Source: Massilibacteroides vaginae (GTDB lineage: Bacteria > Bacteroidota > Bacteroidia > Bacteroidales > Tannerellaceae). Taken from it: a DNA stretch of 64,000 nucleotides. Below, in pieces: positions 45,178 to 54,178 of this stretch. The notes below the pieces were generated by a model. That model was given only the letters and a program-made list of their open reading frames with translations. It searched no databases and was not told the origin of the DNA. The translations under genes and the position numbers were made by a program. Where the stretch lies: the NCBI RefSeq assembly GCF_900178525.1, contig NZ_FXDJ01000009.1, positions 62,001-126,000 of the forward strand. Direction: 5' to 3'. The first letter of the stretch is position 1, and the number at the start of each line of letters is the position of its first letter.

Positions 45178-47076
45178 ATGGATAAAAACACAATTACCGG
45201 ATTTGTATTAATAGGTATTCTGTTATTTGCGTTCAGTTGGTTTAATCAACCTTCTACTGAACAAATTGAAGCACAACGTAGATATAATGATTCTATAGCT
45301 AAGCTTGAGCAACAACTACAGGTTGAAGAGCAACAAAAAACGTTGGCATCAACCTTGCCGGCCGAAACCCTGGCGCTACCGGATTCCGCAAGAAACGCCA
45401 GACTGCAACAAACCTTCGGCGGTTTTGCAGAAGCAATGACCGGAGCGAATGAACAATTTTCATTAGAAAATGAATTGGTAGAGGTGAAGTTCAGTAGCAA
45501 GGGAGGAAATTTGTCTTATGCTCGTTTGAAGGAATACAAAACCTACGATTCATTGCCTTTAGCTCTTTTTGACGAAACACAAACAGCACTAAATATTGCG
45601 CTTATCACAGCGACTAATAAGGTTGTTAATTCATCAGATTTATACTTCACTCCCGTGCGCGGCAGCAATCCGAATAGCCTGACAATGCGACTGAATGCAG
45701 GGGATGGCGCTTACCTTGACTTTATTTACACGCTTCCGGCCAATGAGTACAGAATGGATTTTACGATTCAAGGTACCGACTTAAACGGAATTCTGGCACC
45801 AAACACAACGTCTTTTGACCTGACTTGGGAACAGAAAGCCCGCCAGTTGGAAAAAGGACGGAATTACGAAGACCGCTATACGGCGTTATATTATAAACTG
45901 ATGTCGGGTGATGTGGACAATCTTAGCGAATCGGGAAATGATAATGAAAGTGTTTCCGAGCACCTGAAATGGATTGCTTACAAAAACAAATTCTTCTCAA
46001 CCGTACTTATCGCGAAAGAAGGCTTCGGACCCTCTACACTCGATTCGAAAGCGGTTACGGATCCGGGCATTTTGATGAACTTTAAAACGGCAACATCTAT
46101 CCCATTCGATTTACAAGGAAAAACGCCTACGGCTTTACAATATTATATAGGTCCTAACCTCTATGGGCTATTAAATTCGTACGACAAAGGTATCGCTTCG
46201 GATCAACAGTTAGATCTGGAACGACTTGTTCCGCTTGGCGCCAGTGTGTTCCGCGCGATCAACAAATACTTTATCATCCCTGTTTTTGATTTTCTGGGAA
46301 AATACATCAGTAGTTACGGACTTATTATTTTACTGTTAACGCTATTGGTTAAAACAATACTGTTCCCGTTGACGTATAAATCATATATGTCGTCAGCAAA
46401 AATGCGAGTATTGCGCCCACAGGTTGAAGAAATAAACGCAAAATATCCGGGACAAGAAAAAGCAATGGAGCGTCAGAAAGCAACGATGGAATTATATAGC
46501 CGCGCCGGAGCAAGTCCGATGAGTGGCTGTGTACCCATGCTACTTCAGATGCCTATACTTATTGCCCTGTTCATGTTCTTCCCATCGGCTATTGAGCTGC
46601 GCCATCAAAGTTTCTTATGGGCAAGCGACCTTTCCACTTACGATGCAATCATCAGTTGGGATGCGCAAATTCCGTTGGTATCCACTTACTTTGGCAATCA
46701 CATCAGTTTATTCTGTATATTGATGGTAGCAGTCAATTTGATATACACCAAGTTCAACATGGAACTAAGCAATACCGGACAGCAACAAATGCCCGGCATG
46801 AAAGCGATGATGTATATGATGCCTTTAATGCTGTTGGTATTCTTTAACCAATTTGCGTCAGGGTTGAACTACTATTACTTTATTTCTACGTTAATTACTG
46901 TTGCACAAACCGTACTTTTCCGCTATACAATTAATGAAGAAAAATTGTTGGCAAAACTGGAAGAGAACAAAAAGAAGCCGATGAAGAAATCAGGTTTCAT
47001 GAAGCGTTTAGAAGAAGCTCAAAAAGCACAGGAAGATCAATTACGCAAACAAAAAGATCAGCGCAAAAACCGGTAA
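45178..47076 (+). CDS. yidC: Membrane protein insertase YidC
   Basis: The product has 632 aa. An N-terminal TM (TGFVLIGILLFAFSWF), a large periplasmic domain and the insertase core (YGLIILLLTLLVKTILFPLTYKSYMSSAKMRVLRP, PMSGCVPMLLQMPILIALFMFF) are present. It inserts inner membrane proteins alone or with SecYEG. The Lys/Arg-rich tail binds ribosomes in relatives. Confidence 0.97.
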   Translation: MDKNTITGFVLIGILLFAFSWFNQPSTEQIEAQRRYNDSIAKLEQQLQVEEQQKTLASTLPAETLALPDSARNARLQQTFGGFAEAMTGANEQFSLENELVEVKFSSKGGNLSYARLKEYKTYDSLPLALFDETQTALNIALITATNKVVNSSDLYFTPVRGSNPNSLTMRLNAGDGAYLDFIYTLPANEYRMDFTIQGTDLNGILAPNTTSFDLTWEQKARQLEKGRNYEDRYTALYYKLMSGDVDNLSESGNDNESVSEHLKWIAYKNKFFSTVLIAKEGFGPSTLDSKAVTDPGILMNFKTATSIPFDLQGKTPTALQYYIGPNLYGLLNSYDKGIASDQQLDLERLVPLGASVFRAINKYFIIPVFDFLGKYISSYGLIILLLTLLVKTILFPLTYKSYMSSAKMRVLRPQVEEINAKYPGQEKAMERQKATMELYSRAGASPMSGCVPMLLQMPILIALFMFFPSAIELRHQSFLWASDLSTYDAIISWDAQIPLVSTYFGNHISLFCILMVAVNLIYTKFNMELSNTGQQQMPGMKAMMYMMPLMLLVFFNQFASGLNYYYFISTLITVAQTVLFRYTINEEKLLAKLEENKKKPMKKSGFMKRLEEAQKAQEDQLRKQKDQRKNR

Positions 47077-47105
47077 TTATTTTATCGGAATATAGCAATA
47101 GATTT

Positions 47106-47141
47106 AAAACGGGGGAGATCGTGTATTTCCCCCGTTTTTTT
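47106..47141 (+). terminator. Rho-independent terminator after yidC
   Basis: AAAACGGGGGA pairs with TCCCCCGTTTT over a short loop, followed by seven T, 30 nt after the yidC stop. Confidence 0.88.
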
Positions 47142-47224
47142 ATTTTTTAAGTTAAAATTCAGGCTGATTTGCTCGTTTTTGAAGCCGCTCTTATATTCTT
47201 GATAATCAGAATATTAAATATAGC

Positions 47225-47314
47225 GAAAAACATAAAGGTTATTTTTCCGAAAATAAAGGATATATTAAAAAAAATAAAGGATATATTTTTATTTATATAG
47301 TAATGCAAAAAAAA
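47225..47314 (+). repeat. Dispersed intergenic repeat of about 90 bp, copy B
   Basis: The blocks are GAAAAACATAAAGGTTATTTTTC, two AATAAAGGATATAT units about 21 bp apart, then TATATAGTAATGCAAAAAA. It lies between the yidC terminator and the susC leader; no gene is visible in 47142-47624. Confidence 0.65.
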
Positions 47315-47520
47315 CACTTCTTTTTAGGCTGGAGATTGAATTGTTAATTTATTTCAGACCAACCGACAAATTACCGGAAAACCGAATTGATCTAATGTTT
47401 CATACTTTCAGTTAACAAAAAATACCCCTGAGCGCATAAAAAGAACCCCGCTGTGTGTTTTGAAACAAATCCTCCCCTTTTGTTTTACATTATCTATCCT
47501 ACCATCAAAACACTTAATCC

Positions 47521-47528
47521 TAAATTTG
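47521..47528 (+). promoter_or_regulatory. Possible -7 element of the susC operon
   Basis: TAAATTTG matches the TAnnTTTG consensus, 96 nt upstream of the susC ATG, but no good -33 partner is seen. A long leader would follow. Confidence 0.3.
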
Positions 47529-47624
47529 CATAGGTATTGTTAACAGTTAATATTGTTTTTTATATGTATTAGCCTCTGATGATACATTACAAGTGTATAT
47601 TTATTCAACTTAAATCAATTCTTT

Positions 47625-50600
47625 ATGGAAGAAAAATGTCGTACATTTTCTTTGTGTAGGCTATCTCGTAGTTTTACACAAATGCTAATTGTTGCATCTT
47701 TTCTGCTTGCGCATAGCCTCACAGCCTTCGCGCAAACGGGTGTAAAAGTAAAAGGAGTGGTAACTTCGGAAGCAGACGGTTTTCCGTTAATCGGGGTAAA
47801 CGTAGTGCAAAAAGGAACCGCGAATGGCACTGTAACAGATTTAGACGGGAATTTCGAATTAACCGTTCCCGCAAATGCCGAAGTAGATTTTTCATATATC
47901 GGCTACTTAAACCAAACGATTAGAACCACAGCCGGTCAAACAACCTACAATGTTGTTCTAAAAGAAGATTCTCAGGCATTAGACGAAGTTGTAGTGGTAG
48001 GTTATGGGGTTCAGAAGAAGAAACTCGTTACCGGAGCTACAGTACAGGTAAGTGGTGACAACCTTCAAAAACTGAGTACAACAAGTGCTTTATCGGCATT
48101 ACAAAGTCAGACGCCGGGGGTAAACATCACACAAAGCTCCGGTCAACCGGGTGAAGGCTTTAAAGTTAACATTCGTGGTCTGGGTACCGTTGGAAATTCA
48201 GGACCGCTATATGTTGTTGATGGTGTAGCCGGAGGCGATATCAACAATTTAAACCCGTCTGATATTGAATCTATTGATGTGTTAAAAGATGCGGCTTCTG
48301 CTGCTATCTATGGTGCTCGCGCGGCTAACGGTGTTATTCTGGTAACCACCAAACAAGGTAAAGCCGGTAAAACAGTTCTTTCGTATGACGGATACTACGG
48401 TGTTCAGTACATGGCAAAGGCTGCAGACCTGTTGAATGCGAAAGAGTACATGGCCATGATGGATGAGACGCGTTTTAACGAGGGGAATGCCACTTACGAT
48501 TGGGCCAACTTACTGCCAACCAACTTGTACAATTCGATTATGGACGGTAGCTGGCAAGGAACAAACTGGATTGAAGAGGCTTATAACAAAGCTGCTCCTA
48601 CTCAAAATCACGCCATAAATCTTACCGGTGGAAATGATCAGTCTAAATTCTCTCTTGGTTTCTCTTATGCTTCTCAGGAGGGTATTTTAGGAAAGCCTGT
48701 TCAATCGGACTATGAGAGATATACGGCTCGTATAAATTCCGACCATGTATTATTGAAGGGGGATGGCTTTGATATTATTAAGATGGGCGAAACATTAAAC
48801 TTCAATCACAACACAAAGTCGGGTATCGCGATCGGTAATATCTATTGGAACTCTGTTCACAACCTACTCATTGGCAACCCGCTACTGCCTGCATACAATG
48901 CTGATGGCGGTTTTTACGACTACAATAACAAGACTGCCGACGGATGGTTGTTTGACGGCAATACAGGGAACCCGCTTGCCGATATGGCACTATCCAACAA
49001 AGGGCTGAATGAGTCAAAAAACTATGGATTACAAACAAGTGCCTATATTGAAATACAACCCATCAAGCAGTTGATTCTTAAATCTCAATTCGGCTTTAAG
49101 ATGAATGCTTCCAGGTATCGTTCCTATGACGGTATACGCCATTTGGCTAACAACCAGAATGTAACGCAAGACAACACGGTGCAAGGTGCGAGTTCTGGTC
49201 ATAGCTGGACGTTAGATAACACACTTGCGTATAGCTTTACAATCAACGATCTGCATAATTTTGATGCGGTTATCGGACAATCTGTCGAAAAATGGGGTTT
49301 TGGAGCAGAGGTGGAAGCCAGTGGTAGAAACTCGATGTTTCCGGGATCGTTTGATTATTCCTGGATCGACAACACAAAACCGGCTGAACTTTCTCAGTTG
49401 GGAATTAAAGGAAAACCTTGGGACAATGGCGCTTTAGCATCTTTCTTTGGACGTGTAAATTATAACTATAAAGAAACCTACATGGCATCTGCCACAGTAA
49501 GAGCCGATGGTTCATCAAACTTTGCAAAAGGAAATCGTTGGGGATATTTCCCATCATTCTCCGCCGGTTGGGTTGTTACGAATGAAGCATTCATGGAAGA
49601 CACACGGAATTGGTTAGATTTCTTTAAGGTGCGTGCCAGCTGGGGACAAAACGGTAACGCGGATATAAACAACTTCCAATACCTTTCTACTTTTGCATTT
49701 GATGTTAAAAACGGCTATTATTTCTCTACCGACAAAACAACACAAACGGTTGGTGGATATGCTGATATTTTAGCGAATCCGGATGTTACCTGGGAAACTT
49801 CTGAACAGTTGAATATTGGTTTTGACTCTCGTTTCCTGAATTCTCGCTTAGGCATTGTGTTTGACTGGTATAAGAAAACAACAAAAGACTGGCTCGTTGC
49901 GGCACCTATCCCTGCTGTTTGGGGATTAAACGCACCCTATGTAAACGGTGGAGATATTGAAAACACAGGGGTTGAACTTGCGCTGAACTGGAACGACAAC
50001 ATTGCCGACTTTACATACGGCGCAACGGTAAACTTCGCCTATAATAAGAACGAAGTAACACGTATTGCGAATACCGAAAAAATCATTCATGGCGCAGCCA
50101 ATGTACTTAGTCAGACTACTTCTGAAATGTATCGTGCTGAAGAAGGATACCCTATTGGTTACTTCTATGGTTACAAAACGGCAGGAGTGTTCCAAAACTG
50201 GGAACAAGTGAATAACACAACCGCAAAATACGCCGGTGCTCGTCCGGGTGATTTGATTTTCGTCGATACCAACAATGATGGTGTAATAACGGAAACAGAC
50301 CGTACACAAATTGGAGATCCTAATCCGGATTTCACATTAGGGTTAAACCTGAATTTCGGATACAAAGGGTTTGATCTGAATATTACAGGAACAGGTGCTT
50401 TCGGACATCAGATTGCAAAATCGTATCGCTCTTTCGCCGACTCTCCTCTTCACAACTACACCACTTCAATTTTTGATCGTTGGACGGGTGAAGGTAGTTC
50501 AAACAAATTGCCCCGACTTACTTCCGGTAGTCATACAAACTGGCAAAACATTTCGGATATCTATATTGAAGATGGCGATTACCTGAGAATACAAAACCTT

Positions 50601-50831
50601 ACCATAGGCTATGACTTCAAGAAATTATTCCCAAAGATGCCTCTTGGACAAGCACGTTTGTATGTTACGGCACAAAACCTATTCACATTCACGGGTTATT
50701 CCGGTATGGATCCTGAAATCGGATACGGTGGCGATGTTAATGATGGTGACGGTAAATGGGCAAAAGGTATTGACGTAGGGTTTTATCCTGCTCCAAGAAC
50801 CTATTTAGTTGGTGTTAATCTTAAATTTTAA
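47625..50831 (+). CDS. SusC/RagA-family TonB-linked outer membrane transporter
   Basis: The product has 1068 aa. A signal peptide ends AFAQTG, then a carboxypeptidase-like beta domain (VKVKGVVTSEADGFPLIGVNVVQKG), the TonB box region (ALDEVVVVGYGVQKKKLVTGA), a plug (INIRGLGTVG-like) and the barrel ending GVNLKF. It imports a large ligand, often a glycan or peptide, with its SusD partner. The SusD-type gene follows 12 nt on. Confidence 0.95.
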   Translation: MEEKCRTFSLCRLSRSFTQMLIVASFLLAHSLTAFAQTGVKVKGVVTSEADGFPLIGVNVVQKGTANGTVTDLDGNFELTVPANAEVDFSYIGYLNQTIRTTAGQTTYNVVLKEDSQALDEVVVVGYGVQKKKLVTGATVQVSGDNLQKLSTTSALSALQSQTPGVNITQSSGQPGEGFKVNIRGLGTVGNSGPLYVVDGVAGGDINNLNPSDIESIDVLKDAASAAIYGARAANGVILVTTKQGKAGKTVLSYDGYYGVQYMAKAADLLNAKEYMAMMDETRFNEGNATYDWANLLPTNLYNSIMDGSWQGTNWIEEAYNKAAPTQNHAINLTGGNDQSKFSLGFSYASQEGILGKPVQSDYERYTARINSDHVLLKGDGFDIIKMGETLNFNHNTKSGIAIGNIYWNSVHNLLIGNPLLPAYNADGGFYDYNNKTADGWLFDGNTGNPLADMALSNKGLNESKNYGLQTSAYIEIQPIKQLILKSQFGFKMNASRYRSYDGIRHLANNQNVTQDNTVQGASSGHSWTLDNTLAYSFTINDLHNFDAVIGQSVEKWGFGAEVEASGRNSMFPGSFDYSWIDNTKPAELSQLGIKGKPWDNGALASFFGRVNYNYKETYMASATVRADGSSNFAKGNRWGYFPSFSAGWVVTNEAFMEDTRNWLDFFKVRASWGQNGNADINNFQYLSTFAFDVKNGYYFSTDKTTQTVGGYADILANPDVTWETSEQLNIGFDSRFLNSRLGIVFDWYKKTTKDWLVAAPIPAVWGLNAPYVNGGDIENTGVELALNWNDNIADFTYGATVNFAYNKNEVTRIANTEKIIHGAANVLSQTTSEMYRAEEGYPIGYFYGYKTAGVFQNWEQVNNTTAKYAGARPGDLIFVDTNNDGVITETDRTQIGDPNPDFTLGLNLNFGYKGFDLNITGTGAFGHQIAKSYRSFADSPLHNYTTSIFDRWTGEGSSNKLPRLTSGSHTNWQNISDIYIEDGDYLRIQNLTIGYDFKKLFPKMPLGQARLYVTAQNLFTFTGYSGMDPEIGYGGDVNDGDGKWAKGIDVGFYPAPRTYLVGVNLKF

Positions 50832-50843
50832 AAGAGAGTAAAC

Positions 50844-52607
50844 ATGAAAAAGATATTATATTTTACGGTAGCCGCTTTTTTATTGGTAGGTTGTGAAGAT
50901 TTTCTTGATACGGAAAGCTACACAAAAAAGAATACGGAGAACTACCCGAAAACAGAGAAAGACGCCATTGAAATGGTTACCGGTGTATACGCAACGATGA
51001 ATAATGTGACAAAAAACGTCCAAAATTCATATTTCTATGTAGCCGAATTAGCTTCAGACGATCGCTTTGGTGGTGGTGGTGAGAACGACAAAAACATGCA
51101 AGTGCTCGACCATTTACTGTACACGGATATTGATCGTTTTCAAACGTTCTGGTCTGATCGCTACTCCGGAATCAACCGCGCGAACATGGCTTTGGCTAAT
51201 TTAGATAAAGTAGAAAATGAAGAGTTAAGAAATCAACTCATGGGAGAAGTATTGATTCTTCGCGCATTCTTCTACAACGAACTGATTGAAATGTTTGGCA
51301 ATATACCTTTGATCACGGGAGTTCCTTCTTCTGTTGACGAAGCAATCATTTATCCGGCTCAGTCTCCTACCGATGACATTTATGGTTTTATGGCGGCAGA
51401 TTTAAAAAGAGCGATTGAAATAATGCCTTCAAAACCTTGGAAGCAAACGGTTTCCGGCTCAGAGCATCTAACAAAATGGGCTGCTGAAGCCTTGTTGGCT
51501 CGGATATATTTATTCTATACCGGTTTTTATGGAAAAGACGCGCTTCCTTTAATGAATGAAGAAGGTAGTCTTAGCGGCAGTATTGCAAAAGCAGAAGTAG
51601 TTGCTGGTTTGGAAGATTGTATTGCAAACAGCGGATTCGAACTGTTAAGTGATTTCCGCAGTTTGTGGCCATACTCCAACTCGTTGACTAAAAAGGATTA
51701 TCCATTCGCGCAAGATGCTCCTTCTTGGGTAAAGGACGGTGAAAATCCTGAACAGGTTTTCTCAATTAAATTCTCTCACATGGCAGACTGGAACATCAGA
51801 CACAATGGATACTCTAACCAGTATATGTTGCATTTCGCGATCCGTGACGGAGGTGCTGATGCTGATCGTTATAAAAAAATATTCCCATTGGGATATGGTT
51901 GGGGAGCCGGTCCTGTTAGTCCGAAACTCTGGGCTGAATGGAAAGCAGCAGAACCTACAGATATGCGTCGTGAGGCTTCTATCTTAGATGTAACAACAAC
52001 AGATGGTTATGTATATGGAGAAGACAAACAAATGGAAGAATCCGGTTTGTGGCAAAAGAAAATTGTAGCGACAAGAGCTGCTAAGAATTACAATTCCGAC
52101 GGATCAATGAATCAGTTATTCTGGAGTTTCTCTTCTTCTTCCGAATTTTTCGGTGATGGCGAGGGAGATGATCAACAGCTTAGCCATGAAGTAGACTTGA
52201 ATATAATTCGCTTTGCCGATGTGTTGTTAATGCATTCGGAATTAACGCAAACAGCAGACGGAATGAATCGCGTACGTGAAAGAGCCGGATTACCCGCAGT
52301 CACTTATTCCGAAAAGGCGCTTCGCAACGAACGTCGCTGGGAGTTGGCTTTCGAAGGAACAAGATGGAGCGACATCAGAAGATGGGGAATCGCTAAAGAA
52401 GCTTTGGCAAAACAGTTAGGCTCTACAATTTGGAATCGTGGCATTCAAACAACCATGAAAGAACAAGGCGCCGGTTATGCAACACGTTATGAAGCAACAA
52501 AAGGGTTTATGCCTATTCCACAAATAGAAATAGACCTGTCTGACGGTGTGTTGAAACAAAATCCGGGATGGGATGCTTCTGCATTGTTTGTAAGCTGGAA
52601 TGAATAG
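50844..52607 (+). CDS. SusD/RagB-family nutrient-binding lipoprotein
   Basis: The product has 587 aa with lipobox LLVGCEDFLDTE (Cys16). SusD helical features include YSGINRANMALANLDKV, GEVLILRAFFYNELIEMFGNIPLI and AEALLARIYLFYTG, and the end ALRNERRWELAFEGTRWSDIRRWG is the family hallmark. It sits as a lid over the SusC barrel at the cell surface. Confidence 0.95.
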   Translation: MKKILYFTVAAFLLVGCEDFLDTESYTKKNTENYPKTEKDAIEMVTGVYATMNNVTKNVQNSYFYVAELASDDRFGGGGENDKNMQVLDHLLYTDIDRFQTFWSDRYSGINRANMALANLDKVENEELRNQLMGEVLILRAFFYNELIEMFGNIPLITGVPSSVDEAIIYPAQSPTDDIYGFMAADLKRAIEIMPSKPWKQTVSGSEHLTKWAAEALLARIYLFYTGFYGKDALPLMNEEGSLSGSIAKAEVVAGLEDCIANSGFELLSDFRSLWPYSNSLTKKDYPFAQDAPSWVKDGENPEQVFSIKFSHMADWNIRHNGYSNQYMLHFAIRDGGADADRYKKIFPLGYGWGAGPVSPKLWAEWKAAEPTDMRREASILDVTTTDGYVYGEDKQMEESGLWQKKIVATRAAKNYNSDGSMNQLFWSFSSSSEFFGDGEGDDQQLSHEVDLNIIRFADVLLMHSELTQTADGMNRVRERAGLPAVTYSEKALRNERRWELAFEGTRWSDIRRWGIAKEALAKQLGSTIWNRGIQTTMKEQGAGYATRYEATKGFMPIPQIEIDLSDGVLKQNPGWDASALFVSWNE

Positions 52608-52639
52608 TATTCAGTTAAATTTAAAATTCAAAGAATAGT

Positions 52640-53476
52640 ATGAATAAAAAAATATTATATTCCGTATTAGGATTGGCTACACTAACGATCGCATGCGATC
52701 CGGTGGAAGACAGAAAAACATTGACCGGTGCATTAACAGCGGATCAGATCCAGATTTCTGCTGTTCCACAGGTTGTTGATGGGAAAAGCTCAAACTATAT
52801 TGATTTAAACAGTGATGGAGTGGGTGTACTTTCTTCATGGGACTATGGTAGTGGCGTTACAGTAAGTACAAAAACAACTGTTCAGGTTGTGCTAAAAGGT
52901 GAAAATGAGATAAAGTTCACAGGGCGTAATCATGATGGAACAACAATTGAAAAAATATTAAAAGTTCAGGTTGACACATTAATTAATGTGCCTGCGGAAT
53001 GGGGATATCTTTGTGGTTCCGGCGAAAAAACCTGGGTATGGGACAATACTCAGGCCGACGAAAAAGTTTGGGGTAATGGAGGTTATAAAGGAAATGTTTC
53101 TCCGGGTTGGTGGACTGTATCTATCGACGACTTAGATGAACAAGCTGCAGGAGAAGGACGAGGTTCCAGCATGACTTTTGCTATTTCCGGGTCTAAATTA
53201 ACAATGAACAAATCTGATGGGTCTAACCAATCCGGCACTTTTGCTTTCGACATGACACAACAAACACTTGACGACGGTGGTGCAGTTTGGGGAAAAGGTA
53301 AGTTAAGCACAAAATCAATCAGTGTTTTATGTGGTATAGCGCCAAACGAAGGCAATGCCCGTGTAATGGAATACGACATTCTAACATTAGATGATGATAA
53401 AATGGTTTTAGCACGCCCTGAACCGGGTGCCGGTTCTTGGGGAACTGCTTGGTTCTGGATGTTTAAGGCTGAATAA
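52640..53476 (+). CDS. Surface lipoprotein of the SusC/D operon, probable ligand-binding
   Basis: The product has 278 aa with a lipobox (LTIACDPV). The N-terminal part reads like a PKD/Ig-type beta module (STKTTVQVVLKGENEIKFTGRNHDG); the C-terminal part is Gly/Trp-rich (EWGYLCGSGEKTWVWDN, PGWWTVS, SWGTAWFWMFKAE), which could bind sugars through aromatic residues. It takes the SusE/F-type position, 32 nt after the SusD-type gene. No enzymatic motif is visible. Confidence 0.78.
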   Translation: MNKKILYSVLGLATLTIACDPVEDRKTLTGALTADQIQISAVPQVVDGKSSNYIDLNSDGVGVLSSWDYGSGVTVSTKTTVQVVLKGENEIKFTGRNHDGTTIEKILKVQVDTLINVPAEWGYLCGSGEKTWVWDNTQADEKVWGNGGYKGNVSPGWWTVSIDDLDEQAAGEGRGSSMTFAISGSKLTMNKSDGSNQSGTFAFDMTQQTLDDGGAVWGKGKLSTKSISVLCGIAPNEGNARVMEYDILTLDDDKMVLARPEPGAGSWGTAWFWMFKAE

Positions 53477-53496
53477 GTAGCATAATTCTGCATATA

Positions 53497-53536
53497 AGAA
53501 AGAAAGGCGAATCACTTTGACTCGCCTTTCTTTTTC
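53497..53536 (+). terminator. Terminator of the SusC/D operon
   Basis: AGAAAGGCGA pairs with TCGCCTTTCT and is followed by TTTT. The loop contains the TTTG that serves as -33 element of the next operon. Confidence 0.85.
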
Positions 53537-53547
53537 CAATATATTTG
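53516..53547 (+). promoter_or_regulatory. Promoter of the DUF4369 operon, overlapping the terminator
   Basis: TTTG (53516-53519), a 20-nt spacer and TATATTTG (53540-53547) match the Bacteroidetes -33/-7 consensus exactly. The gene's ATG follows 23 nt later. Confidence 0.65.
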
Positions 53548-53570
53548 CACTCTTTAATTAATTGACTAAA

Positions 53571-54164
53571 ATGAACAAATGGCTATATGGGCTTCTCTGC
53601 TGCTGCCTCTTTTCTTGTCAGACAAAGCAAGCATCCTATACAATCGCAGGAACAGTCTCCGGCAATGACTATGAGAACGAAGTTGTGTATCTGGTACCAT
53701 TAGAGGGAGCCACGGTTGAAAATGTAGACTCAACCTATATAAGGGATGGCGAATTCCGTTTTTCGGGAAAGATCGATACCCCTTCTATCTATATCATTCG
53801 TACAAGACCTATCGTGAGGCTTAAGTTAGAAGAAGTTTTAGTTGTTGTAGAGCCCGGTGAAATACAGGTAAAGTTGGAATCAACAAGTAGCACCGCAGGA
53901 ACAATACTAAATAATGCATTACAGGAATGGAAAGAGCGAAAAAGTTCCTATGAACTGAAAAGAAATCACCTCTCCTCTTTGCTCAACCAAACAGACAAGC
54001 CCGAGATTATCAAAAATGAAATTTCGACTATAGATTCTGACTTTTCTAAATATAATTATAGCTTTGTAAAAGAAAATAAAAAAAACATTGTTGGTAGTTT
54101 TGTGTTCAAAATGACACGCGCTCTCCTAAGCTCTGAACAAATAGTTGACTTGGAAGAACTTTAA
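53571..54164 (+). CDS. DUF4369-like lipoprotein
   Basis: The ATG at 53571 is chosen because it starts a lipoprotein signal (CLFSCQTKQ); the upstream TTG adds only three residues. The product has 197 aa. The part SYTIAGTVSGNDYENEVVYLVPLEGA...VDSTYIRDGEFRFSGKID matches the DUF4369 beta domain often placed before thioredoxin-like domains, but no CxxC thioredoxin module follows. The rest is helical. It is the first gene of a three-gene set. Confidence 0.75.
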   Translation: MNKWLYGLLCCCLFSCQTKQASYTIAGTVSGNDYENEVVYLVPLEGATVENVDSTYIRDGEFRFSGKIDTPSIYIIRTRPIVRLKLEEVLVVVEPGEIQVKLESTSSTAGTILNNALQEWKERKSSYELKRNHLSSLLNQTDKPEIIKNEISTIDSDFSKYNYSFVKENKKNIVGSFVFKMTRALLSSEQIVDLEEL

Positions 54165-54178
54165 AACGACATAAAATA

